The notes beneath the pieces were generated by a model. It worked only from the letters and a program-made list of their open reading frames with translations, did no database searches and was not told where the DNA came from. A stretch of DNA of 64,000 nucleotides from Cohnella cholangitidis (GTDB lineage: Bacteria > Bacillota > Bacilli > Paenibacillales > Paenibacillaceae): contig NZ_CP041969.1 in assembly GCF_014107495.1 (NCBI RefSeq), forward strand, positions 1,240,001 to 1,304,000. Reading direction: 5' to 3'. Below, in pieces: positions 53,213 to 61,708 of this stretch; positions within the stretch are counted from its first letter, which is position 1; each line of letters opens with the position of its first letter. A program made the position numbers and the translations under genes.

Positions 53213-53405
53213 CGCACGCGAGTCCTGTTCGTTACGTAGCCTACGAGGTTAGCTGTCGGGTTCGGGCTCGAACAGGCTGCCCTATCCATCGCGCCTAGAC
53301 GCGAGGTTGGAATTCACCCCGGGATCTTCGAATACAATGAAGCTTGTATACGATGATTGGTTGGTTCCCCCGTTTTCGTTATGAGGTTGCCCTCAAATTC
53401 GGAAA
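53213..53405 (-). promoter_or_regulatory. ydaO/yuaA c-di-AMP riboswitch controlling the ktr operon
   Basis: On the minus strand the ydaO blocks occur in order: ACGGGGGAACC, CCCGGGGTGAATTCC, ATAGGGCAGC, GAGCCCGAACCCGACAGC, TAACCTCG. After the aptamer CGAACAGG (complement of 53224-53231) can pair with CCTGTTCG inside it (complement of 53269-53276), a possible switching helix. The attenuator lies downstream. c-di-AMP is known to shut off ktr expression by this class of RNA. Boundaries are approximate. Confidence 0.9.
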
Positions 53406-53445
53406 TTCGGCTATCTATTCAGATGATTTTCAGACGTACCATCGA

Positions 53446-53474
53446 ATTATATTCTTTCCTGCTTAGGGGGACAA
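53446..53474 (-). promoter_or_regulatory. sigma-A promoter of the ktr leader
   Basis: Minus-strand TTGTCC (53469-53474), 17-nt spacer, TATAAT (53446-53451). It gives a leader of about 300 nt, long enough for the riboswitch and attenuator. Confidence 0.7.
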
Positions 53475-53678
53475 CATCAAAAAGGGGGCAAACCGACTCA
53501 TTTGAACGATTTTACCGATAGCTTGCTCATGCTTATGCCCTCGGACAGTGATTATCGTTCTCTTTGCTTTCATTTTCATCGAAAATGAGAGATACTTGAT
53601 GAAAAATAAGGCGTTTCACAAGATTAAACCCGCTGTATGCGTTTACTTGAACTTATTTTGCTTAAGGAGAGATACATT

Positions 53679-55379
53679 TTGAGTAGATTAGCCCCATCCG
53701 CTTTGGACAAACGCTGGATCTGGACAGCCACGATCGGGTTCCTGTTTTTCTTGCTCATTCAAGTATTCCCCATCACGGGGCAATTGTTTGCAATCGACGT
53801 GCAAGATGTCATGACGCGTTCCAAAGCCGAGGACAAAGCGCTGGAGTGGGCGGAGGCGAAATTCGGGATACGACCCGATCAAACGGAGAAAAAGACGGTC
53901 ACGCATTTGTCCGATAGCGACACGACCGGTTACTTTTCCAAATATAAACTGTATGACGCTTATGAGAAACAATGGTCGGCCTCCGCTCCGACGGATACTT
54001 ACGCGGTCGAATTGCATTTACGCGAGAAGGGGAAACTGCTGCTCTTCCTGAACATGGAATCCGGAAACCTAGTCGCTTGGAAGCATTATAGCGATTGGCC
54101 GGCTAAAAAGGATCATTCGGTAAGCGAAGGAGCGAGCGGGGAGCAATCTGCGGCCAACGCGCTGAAATACGCGGAGTTTTGGGGCGTACAGCCGGGAGAT
54201 TGGGAGCCGGAGGGTAAATCGGACTCGGACGGCGCTTTCACTTTCGCCTCGAAATCGGGCTCGATCGAAGAGGCTCGCCTATGGCTTAAAGTGAGCATGC
54301 CGGACGGATTCAGCACGTTCGATTCCGCTTTCCCCTCCTGGCAAGGCGGATCCGTAACGTATGGGGTGAACTTGCCCGACGATTTCGTCGATTATCTCGA
54401 TAGCCAGGAAAAATGGTCGGCCATGCTGTCTTTGCTCGGTTTTCTATTGCCTCAAGTGCTGCTGTTCATTCTTGCCATCATTTATACCGGTACCCATGGC
54501 GGGAATAGCTCTTACTTACGAGGGATTTTCTTATCCGTCCTGTTCTTCGTCCTCTATGCCGGCTTAACGTTTAACATGATACCCGGCCTGCGAGCCGGAA
54601 CATGGGATGATGGCGTCGGCGTTGGAAGTAACGCGACCGTTATCGTCAGCCTGATCACTTATGCGGCAATGGCGGTATTTACTTACTTATCCGCCGTAGG
54701 CGGAGACGGTTTGTGGAAATCGATGGGACACAGCTTGTGGCCGAGATGGAAAGAATCCGGCTATGGGGAAGCAGTGCTCAGGAGCATGCGCGAAGGTTAC
54801 TTCCTCGCCTTTATCCTGCTTGGCGCACAGTCCGTTATTTTGCTTCTTCTCGAGAAATCGTTAGGCTCCTTCGCCGCCTCGGACGCGTCGCAATCGATGT
54901 ATAACATGAGCATCCCGTTGTTGCTTCCTTTATTGGCATGGTGCGCCGGGATTTCCGAGGAGCTGCAGAGCCGGTTGTTCGGCATCGGCGTATTCCGCCT
55001 ATGGTTCGTAGGTCTCGCACGCAAAATACTGGGGAAGGAGCCTTCCCGCAAAGCTTTGGTTTGGCTAACGACGGCCGCAATCGTACCGCCGGGCTTAATC
55101 TGGGCGCTAGGCCATGTCGGATATGCCATCTTTCCGGTTTACACGCGAGTAATCGAGCTCGTGCTCATGTCCTTCCTATTCGGATGGTTCATGCTTCGCT
55201 TCGGCATCATGACCGTCATTTTCGCCCACGTTACTTTGGATGCGATCTTAATGGGCATGCAGATGATGTTCGACGGTTTGCCCGGGGATTTCGCCGGCGG
55301 CGTGTTCAGCATTCTCATGCCGGGACTCGCGGGGATCGTCATATGGGGACTGCATAGGGCAATACGACCCCGAAGTTAA
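53679..55379 (+). CDS. CPBP-family intramembrane metalloprotease with large N-terminal ectodomain
   Basis: A 566-residue membrane protein. After one membrane segment (about 12-35) comes an extracytoplasmic region of about 210 residues that I do not recognise, then about eight membrane segments. The CPBP (Abi/Rce1) motifs are in the last part: SEELQSRLFG (EExxxR), LGHVGYAIFP (His) and FAHVTLDAI (His and Asp). The start is TTG at 53679, with AAGGAG 9 nt upstream; the frame extends further upstream without a ribosome site. Its end overlaps the convergent kinase gene by 41 nt. Substrate unknown. Confidence 0.87.
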   Translation: MSRLAPSALDKRWIWTATIGFLFFLLIQVFPITGQLFAIDVQDVMTRSKAEDKALEWAEAKFGIRPDQTEKKTVTHLSDSDTTGYFSKYKLYDAYEKQWSASAPTDTYAVELHLREKGKLLLFLNMESGNLVAWKHYSDWPAKKDHSVSEGASGEQSAANALKYAEFWGVQPGDWEPEGKSDSDGAFTFASKSGSIEEARLWLKVSMPDGFSTFDSAFPSWQGGSVTYGVNLPDDFVDYLDSQEKWSAMLSLLGFLLPQVLLFILAIIYTGTHGGNSSYLRGIFLSVLFFVLYAGLTFNMIPGLRAGTWDDGVGVGSNATVIVSLITYAAMAVFTYLSAVGGDGLWKSMGHSLWPRWKESGYGEAVLRSMREGYFLAFILLGAQSVILLLLEKSLGSFAASDASQSMYNMSIPLLLPLLAWCAGISEELQSRLFGIGVFRLWFVGLARKILGKEPSRKALVWLTTAAIVPPGLIWALGHVGYAIFPVYTRVIELVLMSFLFGWFMLRFGIMTVIFAHVTLDAILMGMQMMFDGLPGDFAGGVFSILMPGLAGIVIWGLHRAIRPRS

Positions 55380-56412
55380 AGCGGCCTTCCGAATGGTCTA
55401 AATAAACTCGCCCGCCATGCCGTTCCACGATAGTGCGGGTAATCGCCAAACCCAAGCCCGCTCCTTCTTGCGGGCTTGTTTTCGTTCTGGAGTCGTCCGC
55501 TTTATAGAACCGGTCGAACAATCGTTCCTCCTGATCTTTAGTTATCGCTTCGCCTTCATTTTCCACCATTAAGGTAACTTGTTTATCCCGGCCGGTCAAA
55601 ACCACCCGAATTACGCCCGGTTTAACGGAAAACTTCACGGCGTTAATCAACAAATTATCGACGGCTCTCTTGATTCGTTCGGGATCTGCCCGAATGAATA
55701 AAGGCTGTTCGTGCAGCTCCGACTCAATAGCCACTTCGTTGTCATGGGCTAGCGGTTGAATCTCGACAAGCATTTGATTAAGGAGCTCCCTGAGATCTAT
55801 AGTCTCTAGATCCAGCATAATTTCGCTCTGAGTCAACCTCGTATACTCGAACAGCTCGTCGATGAGCCTTTTCAGCTGTATTGCTTTGTTGTGGGTGTTC
55901 CCGACGAAACGCTCGTATTCCGCCTCGTCTTGGTAAGCCTTCTCCTTCAGTAGCCCTAAATAACCGATAATGCTCGTCAAAGGAGTTCTAAGATCGTGCG
56001 AAACGCCCGTGATCAGCTCCATCTTCGACCTTTCCAATTGCCTTTCTTTCTCGATCAAGCTCTCCAGTTTCTGCGCCATGAAATTAATGTGCTCGGCAAC
56101 CGCACCCAGTTCGTCTTGCCTGACGATCGGAATTCGATAATGAAGATTGCCCGCCGAAATAACGGTTAAACCTTCGGATAATGTCTGCATGTATTTAATC
56201 GTGCGGCGGGTTAAAACAAGGAACGAGATCGTGAAAGTTCCGAAGAAGGCGATTACCGAGATCGGGACTTCGAACAAGAGGCCTCTAGGAATGGACACGG
56301 ATACCAAAAAGCTTGCTACTATACTGGCGAGGAACGTCCATACCATCTGAAATCGAAGACTTCTTCGCCCGGTAAGAGTCGAAATGAGGGAGTTGAACTT
56401 GTTATTTCTCAA
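55339..56412 (-). CDS. sensor histidine kinase (HAMP-HisKA-HATPase)
   Basis: A 357-residue kinase with two membrane segments (about 20-40 and 48-66) and almost no extracellular loop, so it probably senses within the membrane. HAMP (about 68-120) precedes HisKA with MELITGVSHDLRTPLTSIIGY and the ATPase domain (NLLINAVKFS, GAGLGLAITRTIVE). It overlaps the regulator gene by 11 nt and ends the five-gene operon starting at 59156. Confidence 0.92.
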   Translation of the reverse strand: MRNNKFNSLISTLTGRRSLRFQMVWTFLASIVASFLVSVSIPRGLLFEVPISVIAFFGTFTISFLVLTRRTIKYMQTLSEGLTVISAGNLHYRIPIVRQDELGAVAEHINFMAQKLESLIEKERQLERSKMELITGVSHDLRTPLTSIIGYLGLLKEKAYQDEAEYERFVGNTHNKAIQLKRLIDELFEYTRLTQSEIMLDLETIDLRELLNQMLVEIQPLAHDNEVAIESELHEQPLFIRADPERIKRAVDNLLINAVKFSVKPGVIRVVLTGRDKQVTLMVENEGEAITKDQEERLFDRFYKADDSRTKTSPQEGAGLGLAITRTIVERHGGRVYLDHSEGRFNFGVVLPYAVPI

Positions 56413-57091
56413 TTTTATAACCTACTCCCCATACCGTCTTGATATAGCGAGGCTCCCGGGAATTGTCTTCGATTTTGTCGCGAATGTTTCGGATATGGAC
56501 CATGACCGTATTGTCCGAATAACCGCTAGGCTCCTTCCATACCTTCTCGTAAATTTGATCGGCATGAAACACTTGCCCTCTGTGGCTAGCCAATAATTCA
56601 AGAATCGCGAACTCCAGCGGCGTAAGAGCTACTTCTTGACCCCTTACCGTTACCTGATGCTGCGCGACGTCGATCATGAGCTCATTAACGCGTATGACCG
56701 TTTCGGGCTCGCTGTTCGCGTTCAGGTTTTGCCTGCGAAGCTGAGCTTTGACCCTTGCCATTAACTCCAACGGGCTAAAAGGTTTGGACACGTAATCGTC
56801 CGCCCCTGTGGAAAGTCCCGTAATTTTATCGATATCTTCCTGTTTGGCTGATAGCATAATGATCGGAATGTCGGACGTTTCCCTAATACGGATGCAAGCT
56901 TTGATTCCGTCCAGATCCGGCATCATCACGTCCAAAATAATGAGTTGTACAGGCTCCTTCGCAACGATCTCCACAGCGCGAAGGCCGTTTTCCGCTTCTA
57001 GAACGCGAAATCCATCATTGCGTAAATATACGTGGATGACATCCCTGATTTCAGCGTCGTCATCGACGATCAAGACGGTGCTTGTGTTCAT
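56402..57091 (-). CDS. OmpR/PhoB family response regulator
   Basis: A 229-residue regulator. The receiver domain has the DDD acidic cluster, phosphoacceptor in ILDVMMPDLDG and the conserved lysine in VSKPFSP. The winged helix (about 130-228) has LTPLEFAILELLASH and VMVHIRNIRDKIE. It starts 47 nt after the methyltransferase gene and precedes the kinase, so it may control lipid-related genes of its own operon. Confidence 0.93.
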   Translation of the reverse strand: MNTSTVLIVDDDAEIRDVIHVYLRNDGFRVLEAENGLRAVEIVAKEPVQLIILDVMMPDLDGIKACIRIRETSDIPIIMLSAKQEDIDKITGLSTGADDYVSKPFSPLELMARVKAQLRRQNLNANSEPETVIRVNELMIDVAQHQVTVRGQEVALTPLEFAILELLASHRGQVFHADQIYEKVWKEPSGYSDNTVMVHIRNIRDKIEDNSREPRYIKTVWGVGYKIEK

Positions 57092-57137
57092 TCGCGATCT
57101 CTCGCTCCTTTAAACCGTTTGACTTCCCTTCCTAATT

Positions 57138-57710
57138 TTAACTCCTTATCTCTTTCCTGCATACATAGACGAAAGCGGGAGGGAAATTCAACGGGACGAA
57201 CTGAATTCGCTCGATTTGGAACATCGAGGACATTTGATTTTTCATTTGCATGGAATATTGAAAAGCTACGAACAATCCTCCCGGTTTCAGCGACGCCGAG
57301 ATTTGTTCCATCAAGACGTCCCGCAGCGGCTGGGGAAAGTTATAAAAAGGCAAACCGCTCAGTATGCAATCCAGCTTCGGAGCATTCTTTTGGGCGAGAA
57401 TACGCGACAAATTGACGGCGTTGGCCGCGCATTTGAAGTCGGGATAGTCCCGCAAAAGTCGTTTTCTCATTTTCGAATCCTTCTCGAACAAATACACTTT
57501 CGTATCCGGTAGCGCCTTGCGGGAGATCGCCTGCGTGATCGCGCCGGTACCTGATCCAAGCTCCGCCACGGACTGCACGGAATGCCAGGGAATCGGGGCC
57601 ACCATGCTGTCCGCGAGGAATCTCGAGCTGGGGACGACGCTTCCGATCTGCTTAGGCTTGCGAACGAACTTTCGTAGGAACAGGCGGGCTTCCTCACTTA
57701 TAATCCGCAT
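57138..57710 (-). CDS. class I SAM-dependent methyltransferase, PmtA-like
   Basis: A 190-residue methyltransferase. FLRKFVRKPKQIGSVVPSSRFLADSM precedes the SAM-binding motif VAELGSGTGAITQAI, followed by VYLFEKD (ribose contact) and DCILSGLPFYNFP (catalytic loop). This layout resembles phospholipid N-methyltransferases and rRNA-dimethyladenosine-like enzymes. It overlaps the PAP2 gene by 17 nt, which favours a lipid substrate. The exact reaction is not established. Confidence 0.85.
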   Translation of the reverse strand: MRIISEEARLFLRKFVRKPKQIGSVVPSSRFLADSMVAPIPWHSVQSVAELGSGTGAITQAISRKALPDTKVYLFEKDSKMRKRLLRDYPDFKCAANAVNLSRILAQKNAPKLDCILSGLPFYNFPQPLRDVLMEQISASLKPGGLFVAFQYSMQMKNQMSSMFQIERIQFVPLNFPPAFVYVCRKEIRS

Positions 57711-58386
57711 AGCGAGCCCCCCTCTTTCTCCTGAACGCCGCTGTCCTGCGCAGGACTACAGGCAACATTTTCCCAGCCAACCAGAACGCGAACTTAGCCA
57801 ATAGCATTCCCGCCAAAAGATCGGCGATCACATGCTGTTTAATGAACAGCGTGGAGGCGATAATAAGCATCGCGAACGCCGCAAGAGGGATTCTCCACCT
57901 CCATCGCAACGACTGCAAGCCGAAGATCATGAGCGTGCTCGACAAGACATGAATGCTGGGAAAGCAATTATACGGTTCGTCGTTCGCGTAAACGATTGCT
58001 ACCAAATGATTAAAAAATCCGGTAGATTCCACTTCGGGGCGGGGAACCGTCGTTTGAAAAAACAAATAGACGAGGTTAGACAGTAGAAGACCGATGCAAA
58101 GAGCGAGCAATAAACGATAATACTTGATTTTGTCCTGGCGCAAGACCAAGAAAAAAACGAGAAACAGGAACGGATACCAGAGCATATAGGGCGCCGCGAA
58201 TTCCGAAATAAAAGGCGTGCTCCTATCCACTTCCGTTACTAATGACAGAACGTTTCCTCCGGGGTGATTTTGCATTACGTAAAAGAAGTTAATAACAGGA
58301 ACGGCTAGCAGTCCCAGCAAAGGTTTGTAAGCTGACATGCGACTCCGCGCGTTCGGGCTGATGCGTTCTCTCTTTTGTAGTTCCAT
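57694..58386 (-). CDS. PAP2/inositolphosphotransferase-type membrane enzyme
   Basis: A 230-residue membrane protein with about six segments. The PAP2 signature appears as TTVPRP, CFPSIHVLSST and KQHVIADLLAG, supplying the catalytic His pair and phosphate-binding residues. The spacing resembles Aur1/Ipt1-type phosphotransferases more than classical phosphatidate phosphatase. It lies in an operon with a YkoP-like protein and a putative lipid methyltransferase, so it probably acts on membrane or wall lipids. Confidence 0.88.
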   Translation of the reverse strand: MELQKRERISPNARSRMSAYKPLLGLLAVPVINFFYVMQNHPGGNVLSLVTEVDRSTPFISEFAAPYMLWYPFLFLVFFLVLRQDKIKYYRLLLALCIGLLLSNLVYLFFQTTVPRPEVESTGFFNHLVAIVYANDEPYNCFPSIHVLSSTLMIFGLQSLRWRWRIPLAAFAMLIIASTLFIKQHVIADLLAGMLLAKFAFWLAGKMLPVVLRRTAAFRRKRGARYADYK

Positions 58387-58421
58387 CGTTCCACTCCTCC
58401 ATCAAGGGTTGATGAAACCCA

Positions 58422-59156
58422 TCATAGAGAACAATCCTTAGGAACTTCTCGAGAACATTCTGAAGAATTAATAAAGCTGAACTTTCGCGTTAATGCATCC
58501 CTCGAAATAATCAGCATTAAAGGAGCAAGCTTGTCCTTATTCCGTCCGATCCTTTCCATGCCGTCGGGATGCATGCAAAGCAACAGCAATCTCAAGTACA
58601 ATGCAGTAAATTTCTCGAAGCGCTTAGATGGCAGTTTCCTTTGTTCAAACCCCAAGCCGTGGGTTAACCCCCGATGAAGCATGGTCACTCCGACCAAAGC
58701 TTTCACTTGGGACAAGTCCGTTCGCGTTTCAAGCGCCTCGTTAATTTCCATAAGAGATTTCCGCACCAATCGCGCTGTCTGCATCGCCGCTCGAGTCGCG
58801 CCGACTTTCATGGTCATCTCGTGTATCATGCGGTTGTTAAGATGCAGTTCCCCGACCAGGTCGCCTTTCGCGATCCGCGTGCCGTCCGCGCAAACGATGT
58901 CGCCGCCTTTGTGCTTTTTAACCAATAACCTGCAAATCCCGGCCTCCATCGCATATTCGCTATTAAGGTCCATGAGTCGTCCTATCGTTTTTTCCCATCT
59001 CAGCCAAACCCATTGCCTTGTATTCGAAATTCCTCTTCTTCTATTCGATAAAGCCCTCGTAGAACTTTTGCCCCCTACCGCCAATTCCGGTTGATTATTC
59101 AGCATCGCGTTTCCACCTTCGCCAACGATTCCGCCATTGCTGGTCGTTGACTTCAT
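58422..59156 (-). CDS. YkoP-like domain protein of unknown function
   Basis: A 244-residue soluble protein. The middle part resembles B. subtilis YkoP and the YkoP domain found after some polysaccharide deacetylases: ICRLLVKKHKGGDIVCADGTRIAKGDLVGELHLNNRMI. The first 45 residues are polar and basic. Two starts are plausible: ATG 59156 (AAGG upstream) or an internal ATG giving MLNNQPELAVG (also with a ribosome site). It appears to be the first gene of the operon with PAP2, methyltransferase, regulator and kinase. Function unknown. Confidence 0.7.
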   Translation of the reverse strand: MKSTTSNGGIVGEGGNAMLNNQPELAVGGKSSTRALSNRRRGISNTRQWVWLRWEKTIGRLMDLNSEYAMEAGICRLLVKKHKGGDIVCADGTRIAKGDLVGELHLNNRMIHEMTMKVGATRAAMQTARLVRKSLMEINEALETRTDLSQVKALVGVTMLHRGLTHGLGFEQRKLPSKRFEKFTALYLRLLLLCMHPDGMERIGRNKDKLAPLMLIISRDALTRKFSFINSSECSREVPKDCSL

Positions 59157-59288
59157 TCTATCCTTCCGCCGGTACCGCCTCCCATCGCTTCGCGTCGGGT
59201 TTGTCTCCTATCTTTTGTCTAGTATCGGTTAGACTTAGGTCTTGATGCTGTACAAATCGGCTGAACGCGAAGCTAAGCACGCAAACAA

Positions 59289-59316
59289 GCCCAGCACCGT
59301 TATTCGGGTGCTGGGC
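59289..59316 (-). terminator. intrinsic terminator after uvrC
   Basis: 10-bp stem GCCCAGCACC (59289-59298) with its complement (59307-59316). On the minus strand the tail is TTGTTTG. Confidence 0.7.
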
Positions 59317-59362
59317 GGGTTCCGCCAATTGATCTTGGACATGTTGGTTAACCTTAACAACC

Positions 59363-61309
59363 TTACTCCGCGTTCAATGCGTCAAGAATGCGCTGAGCTA
59401 GCGCATCTCCGATCGAAACGGCCTTAAAGTCGTCCGCGCTTGCTTCCTTGATCGCTTTAAGCGAGCCAAAGTGGCTCAGCAGCTGCTTGCGGCGCTTCTC
59501 TCCGATGCCGGGGATGGCATCCAGCCTCGACGCGACCATCGATTTCGCTCTCTTCTCCCGGTGGAACGTGATCGCGAACCGATGAACCTCGTCCTGAATG
59601 CGCTGCAGCAAGTAAAATTCTTGGCTGTCGCGCGGCAACGGAACGATTTCCGGCGGATCGCCTACAAGCAGCTGCGCCGTGCGGTGCTTGGCATCCTTAG
59701 CCAGCCCGCATACGGGAACGTCCATGCCGAGCTCGTTCACCAGCACGTCGAGCACGGACGCGATATGTCCCTTTCCTCCATCGACGACGATCAGGTCGGG
59801 CAGCGGCAAGCCTTCCTTGAGCACGCGCTCGTATCGGCGCCGCACGACTTCCCGCATCGACTCGTAGTCGTCCGGTCCTTGCACGGTCTTGACGTTATAC
59901 TTGCGGTATTCCTTCTTATCCGGTTTGCCGTTCGTGAACACGATCATCGCGGACACCGGAGACGAACCTTGAATGTTCGAGTTATCGAACGCTTCGATAC
60001 GATTGGCGTTAGGAATGCCGATCCAACGCGCCAAACCTTCCACCGCTTTCACGCTGCGAGATTCGTCCCGTTCGATCAGGCGGAATTTCTCTTCGAGCGC
60101 GACCCGGGAGTTGTCGCAAGCCATCGCGACGAGCTGGCGCTTCGATCCGCGGCGAGGCACCGCCACCTTGATTTTCAACCAGCGGCGCAACGATTCTCCG
60201 ACCTCCGCCGCTTCCCCTTCCTCGGCCGAATCCGCAGCCGCATCTTCGCCGTAGGGCTCTTTAGCCTCAGCTACCAAGCTAACTCCTTGCCGAGCATCCG
60301 GTCCATCAGCGTTCAACGCCTGCTCTTCCCCCGCTTCAGGGGGAGGAGGCAGCAGCATTTCTCGCGGAAGCGCCGGGTTATCGCTATAGTATTGGGTAAC
60401 GTAGCTTAAAAAATCATCGTATGCTTCCCCGTAATACGGAAAAACGGACATGTGACGCTGGATCATTTTCCCCTGGCGCATATAGAGAATTTGCACGCAC
60501 ATCCAGCCCTTGTCGACCGAAAAGCCGAACACGTCTCGATCCATCGCATCTGCCATGTTAATCGTCTGCTTCTCCATCAGCGCTTCGATGGCGACGATCT
60601 GGTCGCGGTACTCCTTCGCGCGCTCGAATTCCAGTTCCTCGGCCGCGATTTCCATCTTGCGCTTGAGATCTTTTTTAATCTCCGCATGCCCGCCGTTCAA
60701 GAACCGGGAGATCTCTCCGATCATCTCTTCGTACGCGGACTGCTCGACCGGGTATTCGCAAGGCGCCACGCACTGCCCTAAGTGATAATAGAGGCAAACT
60801 TTGTCGGGCAACGTATTGCATTTGCGCAAAGGGTACAACCTATCCAGAAGCTTCTTCGTCTCCTGCGCGGCGAAGGCGTTCGGGTATGGACCGAAATATT
60901 TGCCCTTGTCCTTCACGATCCGCCGGGTCACTTCCAGCTTCGGGTGCGCTTCGTGGGTGATCTTCAAATAAGGAAAAGATTTGTCGTCCTTAAGCAATAC
61001 GTTGTAACGCGGAAAATGCTCTTTGATCAAGTTGCATTCGAGGATAAGCGATTCCGTGTTGCTTGCGGTGACGATATATTCGAAGTCCCGGATTTCCGAG
61101 ACAAGCTTTTGCGTTTTGCCATCGTGGCTTCCCGTAAAATAAGAGCGGACGCGGTTTTTAAGCACTTTGGCTTTTCCCACGTAAATAATTTTTCCTTCAT
61201 CGTTTTTCATCAGGTAACAGCCCGGCTGATCGGGAAGCAACGCCAGCTTATGGCGAATGTTTTCCATCGCTTTGTCGCGATCGGCCAGTGAATGATTCAG
61301 GATGTCCAC
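59363..61309 (-). CDS. uvrC: excinuclease ABC subunit C with an acidic linker insert
   Basis: A 648-residue nucleotide-excision-repair nuclease. The GIY-YIG domain (about 20-100) has [12 protein letters not shown] and [18 protein letters not shown]. The UVR motif is near 205-240 ([23 protein letters not shown]). The RNase H-like half has [20 protein letters not shown] and [10 protein letters not shown], and tandem HhH motifs ([22 protein letters not shown]) close the protein. An acidic, Pro/Ala/Glu-rich linker at about 320-368 separates the halves and is unusual for UvrC. GTG 61309 is chosen as start, with GGAGG 8 nt upstream. Confidence 0.95.
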   Translation of the reverse strand: MDILNHSLADRDKAMENIRHKLALLPDQPGCYLMKNDEGKIIYVGKAKVLKNRVRSYFTGSHDGKTQKLVSEIRDFEYIVTASNTESLILECNLIKEHFPRYNVLLKDDKSFPYLKITHEAHPKLEVTRRIVKDKGKYFGPYPNAFAAQETKKLLDRLYPLRKCNTLPDKVCLYYHLGQCVAPCEYPVEQSAYEEMIGEISRFLNGGHAEIKKDLKRKMEIAAEELEFERAKEYRDQIVAIEALMEKQTINMADAMDRDVFGFSVDKGWMCVQILYMRQGKMIQRHMSVFPYYGEAYDDFLSYVTQYYSDNPALPREMLLPPPPEAGEEQALNADGPDARQGVSLVAEAKEPYGEDAAADSAEEGEAAEVGESLRRWLKIKVAVPRRGSKRQLVAMACDNSRVALEEKFRLIERDESRSVKAVEGLARWIGIPNANRIEAFDNSNIQGSSPVSAMIVFTNGKPDKKEYRKYNVKTVQGPDDYESMREVVRRRYERVLKEGLPLPDLIVVDGGKGHIASVLDVLVNELGMDVPVCGLAKDAKHRTAQLLVGDPPEIVPLPRDSQEFYLLQRIQDEVHRFAITFHREKRAKSMVASRLDAIPGIGEKRRKQLLSHFGSLKAIKEASADDFKAVSIGDALAQRILDALNAE

Positions 61310-61442
61310 GTACGGCACCTCCTCGGTAAATGGCATAAGGGGCAGAACACCCGTTCCTCCCATTGTAGCATATTTGCGGGTTTCGTTTCCTTATCCGATT
61401 GTTGGTTGTCGCAAACTTGTCACCTAAGACAATCAGGAATAC

Positions 61443-61472
61443 TTTACAACAAAAAGCGATGTTGGGTATACT
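61443..61472 (+). promoter_or_regulatory. sigma-A promoter of yqzM
   Basis: TTTACA (61443-61448), 18-nt spacer, TATACT (61467-61472), 31 nt before the start codon. Confidence 0.65.
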
Positions 61473-61502
61473 GTAGTTATCGAATGTGTCAGGAGGCTTC
61501 CC

Positions 61503-61649
61503 ATGGAAAACGTAAGAGATCCCCGCCAGCACATCAACGAAGAGCCGCGCGACGATTTAATGGATACGGCAGTCGGCTTCGGAGCCATGTTCGGCTTCAT
61601 GTTCGTTGTATTTACGGTAGCGGTTGTCGTTAAATTTATTATTTCATAA
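61503..61649 (+). CDS. yqzM: small membrane protein, YqzM family
   Basis: A 48-residue protein with a charged N-terminus and one membrane segment. DTAVGFGAMFGFMFVVFTVAVVVKFI resembles B. subtilis YqzM, a 44-residue protein with a DAIDSGVGF...VIKF pattern. AGGAGG lies before the ATG and a good promoter upstream, so it is a real gene despite its size. Function is unknown. It is flanked by uvrC (divergent) and a shared terminator. Confidence 0.8.
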   Translation: MENVRDPRQHINEEPRDDLMDTAVGFGAMFGFMFVVFTVAVVVKFIIS

Positions 61650-61661
61650 GCTCGCATGCCT

Positions 61662-61700
61662 AAAAGCCGCCAAGGAGCCGATAGCTCCTGGCGGCTTTTG
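61662..61700. terminator. bidirectional terminator between yqzM and the transporter gene
   Basis: Stem beginning AAAAGCCGCC (61662-61676) pairs with 61685-61699, with an inner GGAGC/GCTCC. Runs of A and T lie on the two sides between convergent genes. Confidence 0.85.
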
Positions 61701-61708
61701 CTTTGCCC

